Positions 17,411-25,775 of a stretch of DNA of 64,000 nt are shown piece by piece (position 1 is the first letter of the stretch; each line of letters starts with the position of its first letter). The notes beneath the pieces are model-generated. The model was given only the letters and a program-made list of their open reading frames with translations, did not search any database and had not been told where the DNA came from. A program made the position numbers and the translations under genes. This DNA is from Protula sp. h YS-2021. Taxonomy: Eukaryota > Annelida > Polychaeta > Sabellida > Serpulidae. The DNA is taken from NCBI GenBank assembly GCA_949752745.1, contig OX457024.1, positions 109,174,287 to 109,238,286 of the forward strand. Direction: 5' to 3'.

Positions 17411-17526
17411 CAAATTTAGTTTTATGTGAGTGGTTTCAACGTAAACAAAGAAAGAATATGATAGAAGAGGCAGCAAATATATTAAAAGATATTTTATTAC
17501 AGGAAGAAACCGACATGTCAGAATAA
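17395..17526 (+). CDS. Micro-ORF: 43-aa protein with hydrophobic N-terminus
   Basis: It begins MFFLLANLVLCEW and continues with an amphipathic basic-acidic helix ending in Asp-Met-Ser-Glu. The frame and length are kept in F (63,780), and A has 42 aa (362). The ATG lies 16 bp before the 3' splice site of the preceding gene, so only unspliced RNA would contain it unless transcription starts nearby. The alternative is that this frame is a second exon in another phase; no donor of matching phase is visible. Confidence 0.5.
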   Translation: MFFLLANLVLCEWFQRKQRKNMIEEAANILKDILLQEETDMSE

Positions 17527-17541
17527 AGAAGCAAAGTCAAC

Positions 17542-17979
17542 ATGAAGAATCTTGTACTATTCAGCGGTCATAAGGACGTTCTTTCAAATATGTTTCCAAC
17601 ACGACTTGAAAAGTATGGACATGTGTTCAACTCAAGTGAAGCGTTGTATCAATATGAGAAAGCAGTGTTTCATCACCGTCCAGATATTGCTTCAGCCATT
17701 GCTTCATGTAGAAATGGATATGAAGCAAAACGTATTGCTAAAGTGATAAAGCCATGTCCTTTATGGCATACAGTGAAGAGAAGCAAAATGCAAGATGTTT
17801 TACAAGTCAAACTGGATCAGTGTGTATTGTTTCGCAACAAGTTGAAAGAATGTAAAGACAAAACTTTAGTTGAAGCAACGTATGATCATTGGTGGGGAGC
17901 TGGTGTGAAACAAGTGTCATCTGGATATCCTGGTCAGAATATCATGGGAAAGTTGTTAGAACTGTTGTGTGAGGGTTAG
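17542..17979 (+). CDS. NADAR-domain protein (YbiA-like), intact
   Basis: The product is 145 aa, the usual single-domain size. Motifs in order: FSGHKDVLSNMFP (7-19), SSEALYQYEKA (32-42), HRPDIASAI, AKRIAK, LWHTVKRSKMQDVL, DKTLVEATYDHWWGAG and GQNIMGKLLE. Conserved Glu and Trp/Gly residues of the family pocket are present. NADAR proteins are ADP-ribose N-glycosidases; here the enzyme may undo host ADP-ribosylation or process NAD-derived metabolites (inference). It follows the micro-ORF by 15 bp. Confidence 0.85.
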   Translation: MKNLVLFSGHKDVLSNMFPTRLEKYGHVFNSSEALYQYEKAVFHHRPDIASAIASCRNGYEAKRIAKVIKPCPLWHTVKRSKMQDVLQVKLDQCVLFRNKLKECKDKTLVEATYDHWWGAGVKQVSSGYPGQNIMGKLLELLCEG

Positions 17980-18080
17980 AGACTTTTTCATTTGCTTGCC
18001 AACCGTCATGGTGTGCAGACGTGTGAACATGTAAATTTGAAGTATGTTTAACTTGTGTTGCATTGATTCAAGACTGCACA

Positions 18081-18413
18081 ATGGCGGACATGACACTGAG
18101 ACAATATATTGTGCAAAAAGCTTATTGTGAAGAAATGTTATCAGCTGTAAAAAAGTTTGCATATTTAGTCTGTCCTACTTGTCAACATGAAGAGTGTCAA
18201 GAACATACTTGTCATTTTGCATCTGTTTATACATATTGGAATGAAGCTAAATATTACATGCATTTAGATAAAGTGTTAGAGAATGCAAATCAACGTTGTG
18301 AGAAATATGGTGTAGATGCTATTACATTGGATGAACTCAGTCATTGGTTAGTGTTCATTGAAGACCAATGGTCTCCAGTTATTCATACCATTGTATCTAT
18401 ACTTGATTTGTAA
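18081..18413 (+). CDS. Conserved small Polinton protein (110 aa), unknown function
   Basis: Same protein as at 1157 and the same length. It opens MADMTLRQYIVQKAYCEEML and has a Cys/His cluster (CPTCQHEECQEHTCHF) that could bind zinc, then helices ending WSPVIHTIVSIL. Cys and His positions are conserved between copies, which supports a metal site. It lies 105 bp before the integrase. Family not recognised. Confidence 0.7.
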   Translation: MADMTLRQYIVQKAYCEEMLSAVKKFAYLVCPTCQHEECQEHTCHFASVYTYWNEAKYYMHLDKVLENANQRCEKYGVDAITLDELSHWLVFIEDQWSPVIHTIVSILDL

Positions 18414-18467
18414 AAAACTTGTTAGTTAAGTTATAAATGCATGTTAGTTAAGTGATGTTGGTTGAGT

Positions 18468-18478
18468 TATAAAATAAA
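18468..18478 (+). promoter_or_regulatory. TATA-like box and overlapping AATAAA before the integrase
   Basis: TATAAAATA (18,468-18,476) lies 51 bp before the integrase ATG. AATAAA (18,473-18,478) within it could serve as the poly(A) signal of the upstream gene. A lacks the TATA form here. Confidence 0.45.
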
Positions 18479-18518
18479 AGCTGTTCTGTTGAGAAGGTGG
18501 TTTTCATTCGGTGTGACC

Positions 18519-19631
18519 ATGTCGACGTGGAAAGACTACTTGACCAATATTTACTTCAAACCTGGACAGCCTGGAGCATTTGCTGGTCCTTACAAACTGT
18601 ATCACATCTTACGAAAACATAATCAACCAGTCACACAGTCACAAGTGAAGAAATGGTTGCAGGATCAAGATGCTTTTAGTTTACTCCAACCTGTCAAATA
18701 CAGGTTCAAAAGACAACGTGTCATTACACGTGGTATTGATGACATGTGGGATATTGATTTGGCTGATATGGGAAACATAGCTCCCTATAATGATGACATA
18801 CGCTTTTTACTCATTGTCATTGATGTGTTTTCCAAATATGTCTGGGTACAGCCAATACCTAATAAATCACATACCAGCGTCATACAAGCTTTCCAAAAGA
18901 TTTTTCATGACACACGACGAAGACCGCGAACTCTAAGGTCTGATAAAGGAACAGAATTTAAAAACAGATGGGTAAAAGCATTTTTGAAGAAAGAAGGCAT
19001 TCATGCTTATACCACAAAGAATGAAACCAAAGCCAACTTTGCTGAAAGAGTCATTCGTACTCTAAAGGGAATGATGTATCGGTATTTTCTACATAATCAA
19101 ACTTACCGTTATTTAGACATTCTTCCAGACTTGGTGTACAATTACAACCATAGACCTCATGGTTCTCTTCCTAATAAATATGCTCCAGCCGAGATTCGTA
19201 AAGACAACGAATCAAAAGTGTGGAAGTATATGTATGTCGACAAACTGAAATTGAAACCTAAGAAGAAGAAGAAGAAGAAGTACAAATTTAACATTGGTGA
19301 TCATGTTCGCATTTCTCACATTAAATATAGGTTTCAACGGGATTATCACATCAAATGGACGCAAGAAGTCTTCATTGTCACACATCGTTGTAAGAAGCAA
19401 GGAATACATTTATATCGTGTGAAAGACTTTTTAGACGAAGATATTGATGGTCATTTCTATGAAGAAGAACTGCAGAAAGTGACCAAAGATATTGAATCTA
19501 TTTATAGAATTGAAAAAGTCTTGAAAACACGTAAAAGACGAGGAGGAGGTGTGAAAGAATTATTTGTCAAGTGGTTAGGTTGGCCAAACAAGTTTAACAG
19601 TTGGGTGAAAGAAACAGACATTCAACAATGA
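18519..19631 (+). CDS. Retroviral-type DDE integrase with C-terminal chromodomain
   Basis: The product is 370 aa. The catalytic Asp residues are in WDIDLAD (about residue 79) and RSDKGTEF (about 141), and the Glu is in NFAERVIRT (about 175), giving DD35E-like spacing. After a Lys-rich linker, residues about 328-367 form a chromodomain (YRIEKVL, VKWLGWP, W). The chromodomain may direct insertion to marked chromatin. ATGTCGACGTGG at 18,519 is the start; the frame open upstream of it overlaps the TATA sequence. The stop overlaps the ATPase start. This is the enzyme expected to have produced the 6-bp duplication around B. Confidence 0.95.
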   Translation: MSTWKDYLTNIYFKPGQPGAFAGPYKLYHILRKHNQPVTQSQVKKWLQDQDAFSLLQPVKYRFKRQRVITRGIDDMWDIDLADMGNIAPYNDDIRFLLIVIDVFSKYVWVQPIPNKSHTSVIQAFQKIFHDTRRRPRTLRSDKGTEFKNRWVKAFLKKEGIHAYTTKNETKANFAERVIRTLKGMMYRYFLHNQTYRYLDILPDLVYNYNHRPHGSLPNKYAPAEIRKDNESKVWKYMYVDKLKLKPKKKKKKKYKFNIGDHVRISHIKYRFQRDYHIKWTQEVFIVTHRCKKQGIHLYRVKDFLDEDIDGHFYEEELQKVTKDIESIYRIEKVLKTRKRRGGGVKELFVKWLGWPNKFNSWVKETDIQQ

Positions 19632-20287
19632 AGCATCCATTTACATGTTTAGTCTCTGGACCTACAGGCAGTGGCAAAACGTCTCTGGTGAAGGAAATTC
19701 TAGAACAAAAGTTGATTAAACCCTCTCCAAAAAGCATTTTATGGCTCTATGCAGCAGATCAGCCTTTGTACAAGGGAATGAAAGGCGTTGAATTTTACCA
19801 AGGCATTCCAGATGACATTGAAGAGCGTTTTAACCCGAAGAAACCAAACTTACTTATCATTGATGACTTAATGACGAAATGCCATAGTGATGAGCGTATG
19901 ACACGTCTCTTTAGTGTTGGCAGCAGTCATCAAAATCTAAGCATTATTTTTATTGTGCATAATTTATTCCATCATGGGAAAGAGATGCGAAATATTAGTT
20001 TGAATACACATTATATCATTCTGTTTAAAAATCCGAGAGACAGTCAACAAATTAGTACATTGGCGCGGCAAATGTATCCTAGAAGATCTCAATTTCTCAT
20101 AGAAGCCTATCAAGATGCTACTAGCAAACCTCATGGTTATTTATTCATTGATTTAAAACCAAAGACAAATGATCAACTACGTATTCGTACAGGCATTTTA
20201 CCAAAAGATACACATTATGTATATATTGATAAAGCAGTGTATGAACAAGAACCAAGTCATTTAACCATTCGCAGTCAAGATGTCTAA
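19628..20287 (+). CDS. FtsK/HerA-superfamily packaging ATPase (A32-like)
   Basis: The product is 219 aa. Walker A is GPTGSGKTS (11-19) and Walker B is NLLIIDDLM (74-82). DNA translocation into preformed capsids is the known role of this family in Polintons, adintoviruses and large DNA viruses. It overlaps the integrase by 4 bp and the following gene by 8 bp, which implies coordinate expression of the morphogenesis block. The frame is intact, nearly identical to 2856-3515. Confidence 0.93.
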   Translation: MKHPFTCLVSGPTGSGKTSLVKEILEQKLIKPSPKSILWLYAADQPLYKGMKGVEFYQGIPDDIEERFNPKKPNLLIIDDLMTKCHSDERMTRLFSVGSSHQNLSIIFIVHNLFHHGKEMRNISLNTHYIILFKNPRDSQQISTLARQMYPRRSQFLIEAYQDATSKPHGYLFIDLKPKTNDQLRIRTGILPKDTHYVYIDKAVYEQEPSHLTIRSQDV

Positions 20288-20606
20288 ACGTATTCGAGCG
20301 AACCAGCCGTTTCTTCATTTGCTTGCACGCAGTGGGCCTAAACGACGTAAATCCTTGCTACAGCAAGCTACAAAGGAGGAATTAACAAGCTTGTTTGAAA
20401 TTTGTTTGAATATATTGCAAGGACATTTACCCTTAAGCTCAAAACGGTTTAAGGAATTTAAACGTGAACGTCATACGCTACGTACTCTAGCAGATAAGAA
20501 GATATCCCTTCGACGAAAAAAGAAGTTGATTAATCAGAAAGGAGGATTCATTGGAGTTATTGCTAGATTGGCATTGCCCTTGTTAGCCAAACTGCTGCTA
20601 AAATGA
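20280..20606 (+). CDS. Small basic Polinton protein with hydrophobic C-terminus (108 aa)
   Basis: Same family as 3508-3834: a basic N-terminus with an RSGPKRRKSLL segment, an EELTSLFEICLNIL helix, LADKKISLRRKKKL, then Gly-Gly and a hydrophobic amphipathic end (IARLALPLLAKLLLK). The end looks able to insert in membranes, so a role in cell or endosome penetration is possible but unproven. Start and stop overlap both neighbours. Confidence 0.72.
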   Translation: MSKRIRANQPFLHLLARSGPKRRKSLLQQATKEELTSLFEICLNILQGHLPLSSKRFKEFKRERHTLRTLADKKISLRRKKKLINQKGGFIGVIARLALPLLAKLLLK

Positions 20607-21181
20607 AACATACGATGAAAATGGTCCTCATTCCTGAATATGAATACAAACTGTTATTAGAAAAGAAGGGTAAAGATGGTGAAATCAAAACGAAAGTGAA
20701 TAAACTTTTACGTGGGAAACGAACACGTGAAAAGGTTATTGAAATGTCTCAACTTCTTGGTCGTCATTTACGAACAAGTCAGTCTAGGCAGCAAAAGCCC
20801 TCATCATCATCACCACCTGAAAAGCCAGAAAAGTTATTTTTAAGTCATTTTCAACCTATCTATCATGGAAAAGTAACACAACTTTTAGCAGAACTGAAGA
20901 AATATGGTACGACATGGTCAGAGAAGAATGAACTTGTGTTGAAAACGGGCGATATTATAGCAAATTCCAACATGGTTGATTTGATGAAAGAAGCATTGGT
21001 GACGACAAGAAGAAAAGAACGAGCCATACCACCACATGGCTGGCATCCGTTTATCCAGGAAATTGTTGATGCTAACATTCCAAAAACAATGTTTAGTAAA
21101 AAGACCACTCGTGACGACATTACAACAGAAATGAAACAACGTCAACAAAGACAGTTTCCTGAAGGATGGGAAAATTTTTAA
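20603..21181 (+). CDS. Conserved Polinton protein (192 aa), intact
   Basis: It is the full-length form of the truncated gene at 3831. Residues 1-50 are basic and helical, a Ser/Pro linker follows at about 65-80, then a C-terminal domain with LSHFQPIYHGKVTQLL, ELVLKTGD, MVDLMKEAL, IPPHGWHPFIQEI and a PEGWENF ending. Related proteins sit beside Polinton capsid genes in many animals. No enzymatic motif is visible; a scaffold or structural role is possible. Confidence 0.75.
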   Translation: MKHTMKMVLIPEYEYKLLLEKKGKDGEIKTKVNKLLRGKRTREKVIEMSQLLGRHLRTSQSRQQKPSSSSPPEKPEKLFLSHFQPIYHGKVTQLLAELKKYGTTWSEKNELVLKTGDIIANSNMVDLMKEALVTTRRKERAIPPHGWHPFIQEIVDANIPKTMFSKKTTRDDITTEMKQRQQRQFPEGWENF

Positions 21182-21390
21182 CATGGCTGAAAGAGCTATG
21201 TTGTTGTTGTTGTGAGGAAGATAAATCAACTATTCCTGTGAAGATTAGATGTACAAGTGCTTGTTGTGAAGGAGAAGTTATAGATCATCTAGATCATCAT
21301 CATGATGTAAAAGACCATTTGCATACTTGGTCGAATGGCGCGCGCTATCGTGAAGTATATAGACAACGTCAACGCACCTATACCATTTAG
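21166..21390 (+). CDS. Cys-rich small protein with possible N-terminal lipidation (74 aa)
   Basis: It starts Met-Gly-Lys-Phe-Leu-Thr-Trp-Leu and has five consecutive Cys at about residues 12-16, another Cys pair near residue 33, then a His/Asp-rich stretch and a basic tail. It overlaps the preceding gene by 16 bp in another frame. A membrane-anchored small protein is the best guess. The same gene in A keeps the start, both Cys clusters and the tail, so it is under constraint. Confidence 0.62.
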   Translation: MGKFLTWLKELCCCCCEEDKSTIPVKIRCTSACCEGEVIDHLDHHHDVKDHLHTWSNGARYREVYRQRQRTYTI

Positions 21391-21401
21391 TTCCCACCAT
21401 C

Positions 21402-22163
21402 ATGGAGTCGACAAGCTTTTACATCACTTTGCCTAGCAATGCGAGTATGAACTATTATCCCAACAACAAGGCTTCGAATTATCAAATTCGTATGCCTCGA
21501 ACCATCTATCTGAATGGAAAATATGAAGTGGCTTTAGCTGAAATTCAATATCCACATACATGGACAACGATGAGACATGACATGGACTATTCTATTCAGT
21601 ATCGACAACAACCACTGACAGAGACACTTGACACTATCAATATTCCCTATGGTTATTATAGATCCATACAAGAAATATGTCAGGCAGTGAATGAAGAAGC
21701 AACTCATTCTATGAAAGATGATCTTAAAGAAGCTATTCGGATAAAGTATGATAAAATTAGACGACGTGTGTTTCTATTTCTAAATTATGGTTTTGAAGTG
21801 TCCTTTTCCGCTGGATTGGCTGAGATTTTAGGATTTATCCCAGAGCAATGGTATACTGAAACATGTACAGCTGAACATAAAGCGGATGTGAAACAGGGAT
21901 TTTATACACTGTATGTGTATTGTAGCATTTGTGAACCACAAGTTGTTGGTGATTATTATGTGCCGTTACTACGTTCTGTTGGCATACAAGGCCATGATGG
22001 TGACATTATCATGAAAACGTACGGCGAACCGCATTATGTTCCTGTAAACACGTCCAAATTTGACGTGATAGAAATGAATATTAAGGACGACACAGGCTAT
22101 AATGTTCCATTTCAAACTGGAAAGGTGATCTGTAAACTTCATTTTCGACCAAAAGCAATATGA
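21402..22163 (+). CDS. Minor capsid protein (penton-like)
   Basis: The product is 253 aa. It opens with MESTSFYITLPSNASMNYY and VALAEIQYPHTW, typical of the Polinton minor capsid protein that closes the five-fold vertices. The second half includes a CSICEPQVVGDYYVPLLRSV segment conserved in A. The CACCATCATGG context favours this ATG. The stop overlaps the next start by 4 bp (ATGA). Confidence 0.87.
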   Translation: MESTSFYITLPSNASMNYYPNNKASNYQIRMPRTIYLNGKYEVALAEIQYPHTWTTMRHDMDYSIQYRQQPLTETLDTINIPYGYYRSIQEICQAVNEEATHSMKDDLKEAIRIKYDKIRRRVFLFLNYGFEVSFSAGLAEILGFIPEQWYTETCTAEHKADVKQGFYTLYVYCSICEPQVVGDYYVPLLRSVGIQGHDGDIIMKTYGEPHYVPVNTSKFDVIEMNIKDDTGYNVPFQTGKVICKLHFRPKAI

Positions 22164-22501
22164 AAGCTTATACACACGATCCGTCTGCATATCGCAACCA
22201 TTTTCTTCGTCAAGTGGGCGGGGAATTACCAGGATTCAAAGGAGCGCGAATCCAGTATGGCGATGGTATTGGTTCAATACTGGGATCATTGGCTCGCAAA
22301 GCTATTCCACTACTTAAGGCTGGGGCTAAGATCGTTGCGCCACATCTTAAGAAGGCTGCAAAGAATGTCGCGAAAGATGTGACGGGTCGAGTAGCAGAAC
22401 GTGTGTTTGGTGAACAAAAGCGTATGCAACCGACGAAACGTGCCAGAAGACGAAAAACAGCCAGACGGATAACATCAAAATATCGCAAAGATATTTTTTA
22501 A
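22160..22501 (+). CDS. Basic core/penetration-like virion protein (113 aa)
   Basis: It has the order typical of the Polinton protein encoded before the capsid gene: GELPGFKGARIQYG, GDGIGSILGSLAR, an amphipathic ALPLLKAGAK-like helix, a middle segment (residues about 72-97) that A has lost, and an Arg/Lys-rich tail ending KDIF. It is comparable in layout to adenovirus pX/pVI. DNA condensation and membrane interaction are both plausible. It ends 11 bp before the capsid start. Confidence 0.78.
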   Translation: MKAYTHDPSAYRNHFLRQVGGELPGFKGARIQYGDGIGSILGSLARKAIPLLKAGAKIVAPHLKKAAKNVAKDVTGRVAERVFGEQKRMQPTKRARRRKTARRITSKYRKDIF

Positions 22502-22512
22502 AGAAAAAAAAA

Positions 22513-23886
22513 ATGTCTCTCATTCATAATCATTCGTGTGAATGTAGTCTTTCTCCATTGGAATGGTTTCACGTACCACCAACGCAAACTGCTGTAGAGA
22601 AAAGTTATAATGTTGACTATCAACCACTTACAAGCATTAGAGAAGGCGCTCCAATAGAATTCTACATTCCTGCGAGTACAGAAGAATATCTGGATTTAAA
22701 GAACAGCAAACTTCATATTGTATGTCGCATTCTAAAGGCTGATGGAACAGCGTGTGGCGCAGATGATAATGTCTCTTGCATCAATGATGTGTTTAATGGG
22801 TTATGGTCTAATATTGAATTGTTTCTGAATGATCGTTTGGTTTCGCATAGCAACAATACTCATGGTTATACCAGTATTATCTCTCATCTCATCCATGATT
22901 CGGAAGAAAGTCTACATTCTGAGCGCTCTATGCGTCTCATGTATAAGGATACTGCTGGGTCAATGAATAGCTATGAGGTGAAAAGACCTAATCATGAACA
23001 ATATGTATCCGGGTTTCATGTCAATGCCGACGGCGGTGACTTGGCTGAGCAAGGCAACAATGGCTTACATCATCGTTATTTGCATACACGTCTTAGCCGT
23101 GATGTTATGCTTACTGGCGGTTTAAGGATAGATTTGTTTGAGCAGGATCGTTATCTTCCGAATGGTATCAGTTTGAAATTGCGTTTCCATAGACAAAAAG
23201 ATGACTATGTATTGATGGCTGCAGATAATACCTATAAGGTAGAAGTGAAAGAGGCATTTTTAACCATTCGCAAAGTGAGGGTGAGTCCAGGTATTCAGTT
23301 AGGACATACAGATGCATTGATGAAAAGTCCTGCCAAGATCATCATCACTAGAAAAGAATGTAAAGTCTTGGCTATTCCAGCAGGATTTCAGTCTTTTGTG
23401 AAAGATAACATCTTTTTGGGTCAATTACCAAATCGTATTGTCATTGGTCTGGTTCATAATGAAGCTTTTGGTGGATCAGTATTGAGGAATCCATATGATT
23501 TCAAACATTTTAATCTGGACTATATGCAACTCTACACGGATGGTGAACCAGTTCTATCCAAACCTCTCAAGCTTGACATTACACAGAACAAATACCTGGA
23601 CGCTTTTGAAACGCTTTACAAATCGTTTGATCGGTTGAATGGTGAGAAAAGTTCCATTATAAAACGGGAAGATTGGCCTAGAGGTTATGCTTTATTTTCG
23701 TTTGACTTAACACCGGATTATGATGGCGATGATCATTTCCCCCTGATCAAGCATGGGAATTTGCGGCTAGAAATGAACTTTGCTACGGCTTTGCAACATA
23801 CCATCAATGTCATTGTCTATGCTGAATTTGACAACATTATTGAGATCAGTGCAAATCGCAGCATCCAATTCGACTACCAGTCATGA
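22513..23886 (+). CDS. Major capsid protein (double jelly-roll, hexon-like)
   Basis: The product is 457 aa, normal for Polinton capsid proteins. Landmarks are WFHVPPTQTAVEKSYN at the N-terminus, PIEFYIPASTEEYLDL, a GYTSIISHLIHD segment, and the closing NVIVYAEFDNIIEI. Intact and very similar to 5657-7015. The upstream A10 run at 22,503-22,512 is variable. The stop overlaps the protease ATG. With the minor capsid protein, protease and ATPase it forms a full morphogenesis set. Confidence 0.93.
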   Translation: MSLIHNHSCECSLSPLEWFHVPPTQTAVEKSYNVDYQPLTSIREGAPIEFYIPASTEEYLDLKNSKLHIVCRILKADGTACGADDNVSCINDVFNGLWSNIELFLNDRLVSHSNNTHGYTSIISHLIHDSEESLHSERSMRLMYKDTAGSMNSYEVKRPNHEQYVSGFHVNADGGDLAEQGNNGLHHRYLHTRLSRDVMLTGGLRIDLFEQDRYLPNGISLKLRFHRQKDDYVLMAADNTYKVEVKEAFLTIRKVRVSPGIQLGHTDALMKSPAKIIITRKECKVLAIPAGFQSFVKDNIFLGQLPNRIVIGLVHNEAFGGSVLRNPYDFKHFNLDYMQLYTDGEPVLSKPLKLDITQNKYLDAFETLYKSFDRLNGEKSSIIKREDWPRGYALFSFDLTPDYDGDDHFPLIKHGNLRLEMNFATALQHTINVIVYAEFDNIIEISANRSIQFDYQS

Positions 23887-24320
23887 ACACGAAGCAGATT
23901 GATGCCATATTGAGTCATGATGTCATGACCAAAGACTTGTTTCAAGGCGTGTTTGCCATGGACCAGTTACCGTCTTTACAACGCGGCGCCTATGTGATCA
24001 ACACAGACGATCAAGATGAACCAGGAGAACATTGGGTGGCAGTGTATTATGACAAAGACCCTGCAGAATATTTTGACTCTTATGGACTGTTCCCTCTCGA
24101 TGATCGTTTAGATATGTTTTTAAGAAATGACTATATGTATAATTCTATATCATTACAAACGCCAATATCATCGTCATGTGGTTTTTATTGTGTCTATTAT
24201 ATATTACATAGAGCTCGAGGTCAGAGTATGTTTGATATTGTGAATATATTAAAAAGAAAGGATGGTGATTTTATTGTAAAGGATTTTGTATATAGACATT
24301 ATAAACCATTGTTTTATTAA
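23883..24320 (+). CDS. Adenain-like maturation cysteine protease
   Basis: The product is 145 aa. The active-site His is in EHWVAVYYD (residue 50), the acidic residue in YFDSYG, and the nucleophile in SSCGFYC (residue 99). Family and order match adenovirus protease, with a compact size. Expected to cleave capsid and core precursors. Last gene of the rightward block, 4-bp overlap with the capsid gene. Confidence 0.92.
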   Translation: MNTKQIDAILSHDVMTKDLFQGVFAMDQLPSLQRGAYVINTDDQDEPGEHWVAVYYDKDPAEYFDSYGLFPLDDRLDMFLRNDYMYNSISLQTPISSSCGFYCVYYILHRARGQSMFDIVNILKRKDGDFIVKDFVYRHYKPLFY

Positions 24321-24711
24321 TGTTGTTGTTGTTATATTAGTTAAGTTGTTGTTGTTGTTGTTATATTAGTTAAGTTGTTGTTGTTGTTGTTATATTAGTT
24401 AAGTTGTTGTTGTTAAATAAAACAAATCAAGTTTCAAACAACTGTCTTGTTTATTGTGTTGTACATACGTTTATTTACAAATTCTTAACTACAAACACTA
24501 TTTACAAAGTTTACAAACACTATTTACAAAGTTTACAAACACTATTTACAAACTCTTAACTACAAACGCTATTTACACTATTTACAAATTCTTAACTACA
24601 AATTCTATTTACACTATTTACAAACTTTTATTTACACTATTTACACTATTTACAAAATTCTTAACTACAAACTCTTAACTACAAAGTCTATTTACACTAT
24701 TTACAAACTTT
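24321..24711. other. Convergent intergenic region: GTTGTT and TTTACAAA minisatellites, poly(A) signals
   Basis: After the protease stop come three to four units of about 31 bp built of GTTGTT and TATATTAGTTAAG (24,321-24,416), then AATAAA (24,416-24,421) for the rightward block and TTTATT (24,450-24,455), the minus-strand AATAAA for the leftward block. From 24,470 to 24,720 lie many short TATTTACAAA and TTCTTAACTACAAA units. No gene seen. The short frame through it is a repeat translation. Confidence 0.7.
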
Positions 24712-25086
24712 TTATTTACAAACACATTCATTTTTCAATACATTCATCAATGAATACCATTCATTAGAATCTAAATTGATATAGGTATCATAGACATTAC
24801 ATTCATGTTTGTAAATGCTATGAAAGCTCACATAATACACATCACCAAACTTTATCACTTTAACAGTTACATGTTCAGACAGTTTCAGTTCATATCCTTC
24901 TTCTAAGTCAATGTCCATCACACGCATAGGTTGTGTCAGCTCAATGGATTTGATGCCTCGTGTAAGCCATATTTCTGTTTCTTTGAATTCAAGCGTTAGG
25001 TTCTTTCCAATCCAATGCTTGTAACAACGCGTTCCATTCCACTGTGTTGAGGGTGATGTAGTCATAGTTTTCTGTAAGCTCGTCAT
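24712..25086 (-). CDS. PC4-like small protein 1
   Basis: The product is 124 aa. Its C-terminal half, with VKVIKFGDVYYVSFHSIYK and YINLDSNEWYSLMNVL, follows the strand, strand, helix pattern at the end of PC4 domains and is paralogous to the next three genes. It is the last gene of the leftward block. Its start overlaps the preceding gene by 98 bp; a later Met (residue 8) is the alternative start. Probably a single-stranded-DNA-binding or transcription-related protein (inference). Confidence 0.6.
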   Translation of the reverse strand: MTSLQKTMTTSPSTQWNGTRCYKHWIGKNLTLEFKETEIWLTRGIKSIELTQPMRVMDIDLEEGYELKLSEHVTVKVIKFGDVYYVSFHSIYKHECNVYDTYINLDSNEWYSLMNVLKNECVCK

Positions 25087-25330
25087 ATTGGCGAAATTGT
25101 ATAAACACGTCTAAGCAGTTCTCAGTCACACGCACTTCTAATTCATTTGAGACTGTCAGGAGAAAGCCAGGTATCCTGAACTTCTCTAGATGGTCTTTCA
25201 ACACGGATTGGTCATCAAGTGATAGGACGAGATACTGTCCAAAATGTCTTAGCACAATGTCATCATATTCGTTTCTCAGATATGAGAACCCATGCGTAAT
25301 TGGTTTATATTCCGTTAAAAAGTCTTCCAT
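24989..25330 (-). CDS. PC4-like small protein 2
   Basis: The product is 113 aa. YLVLSLDDQSVL, LDVFIQFRQYDELTENYD and YITLNTVEWNALLQALD resemble the PC4 segments VxVDIRxYxxx and GIxLxxxQWxxL. The chosen start is the first Met after the upstream stop (MEDFLTEYK). It overlaps protein 1 by 98 bp and lies 60 bp from protein 3. Conserved in A at 7860-8213. Confidence 0.6.
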   Translation of the reverse strand: MEDFLTEYKPITHGFSYLRNEYDDIVLRHFGQYLVLSLDDQSVLKDHLEKFRIPGFLLTVSNELEVRVTENCLDVFIQFRQYDELTENYDYITLNTVEWNALLQALDWKEPNA

Positions 25331-25390
25331 CTCGTCCAGCAGTCAGATGAACTATGAGCTGTCTCCTTGTCTGCAAAGACGTTTTTTTTT

Positions 25391-25762
25391 TTATGCTCGC
25401 AAGATGGTGAAGAGTGGATGTTGTATCACTTCTAGGAATCGTAAGACTGCGCGCCAGTTCTTGATATCAAAGATGATTAAATCTGTATATGGTGTATCTG
25501 GCACAACTCCCTTATAATCCTCTGGATAATCCTGTAAAAGATTTCTACAGATTTCTACACGTATGTTAGAATCATATTCAGCCACCGTCACTTCCACTTT
25601 ATTTTCAAGTCTACGTTTAAACCCATGTTCAAGTGGTATGTTTTTAAAGTCTTTCCACACTTCAGGTTTAAACCGATGATAACTTGTCTTAGAATCTAGT
25701 ATCACTTCATTCCTCTCATTGACAGTAAGGTAAACACCACCGTTCAGCATGAGTGCATTCAT
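25391..25762 (-). CDS. PC4-like small protein 3
   Basis: The product is 123 aa. N-terminal strands with VYLTVNERNEVIL, then a charged segment VEVTVAEYDSNIRVEICRN and a closing strand-helix LIIFDIKNWRAVLRFLEVI. The fit to PC4 is weaker than in its neighbours but the ending is clearly related. The start lies 13 bp after the stop of the PC4 gene, so both are probably on one transcript. A carries a frameshifted copy. Confidence 0.55.
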   Translation of the reverse strand: MNALMLNGGVYLTVNERNEVILDSKTSYHRFKPEVWKDFKNIPLEHGFKRRLENKVEVTVAEYDSNIRVEICRNLLQDYPEDYKGVVPDTPYTDLIIFDIKNWRAVLRFLEVIQHPLFTILRA

Positions 25763-25775
25763 GATTGTTACCTTA

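Noticed and set aside
24470..24720. CRISPR-like array of short repeats
   Set aside because: Units are degenerate AT words without equal spacers, in a eukaryotic element.
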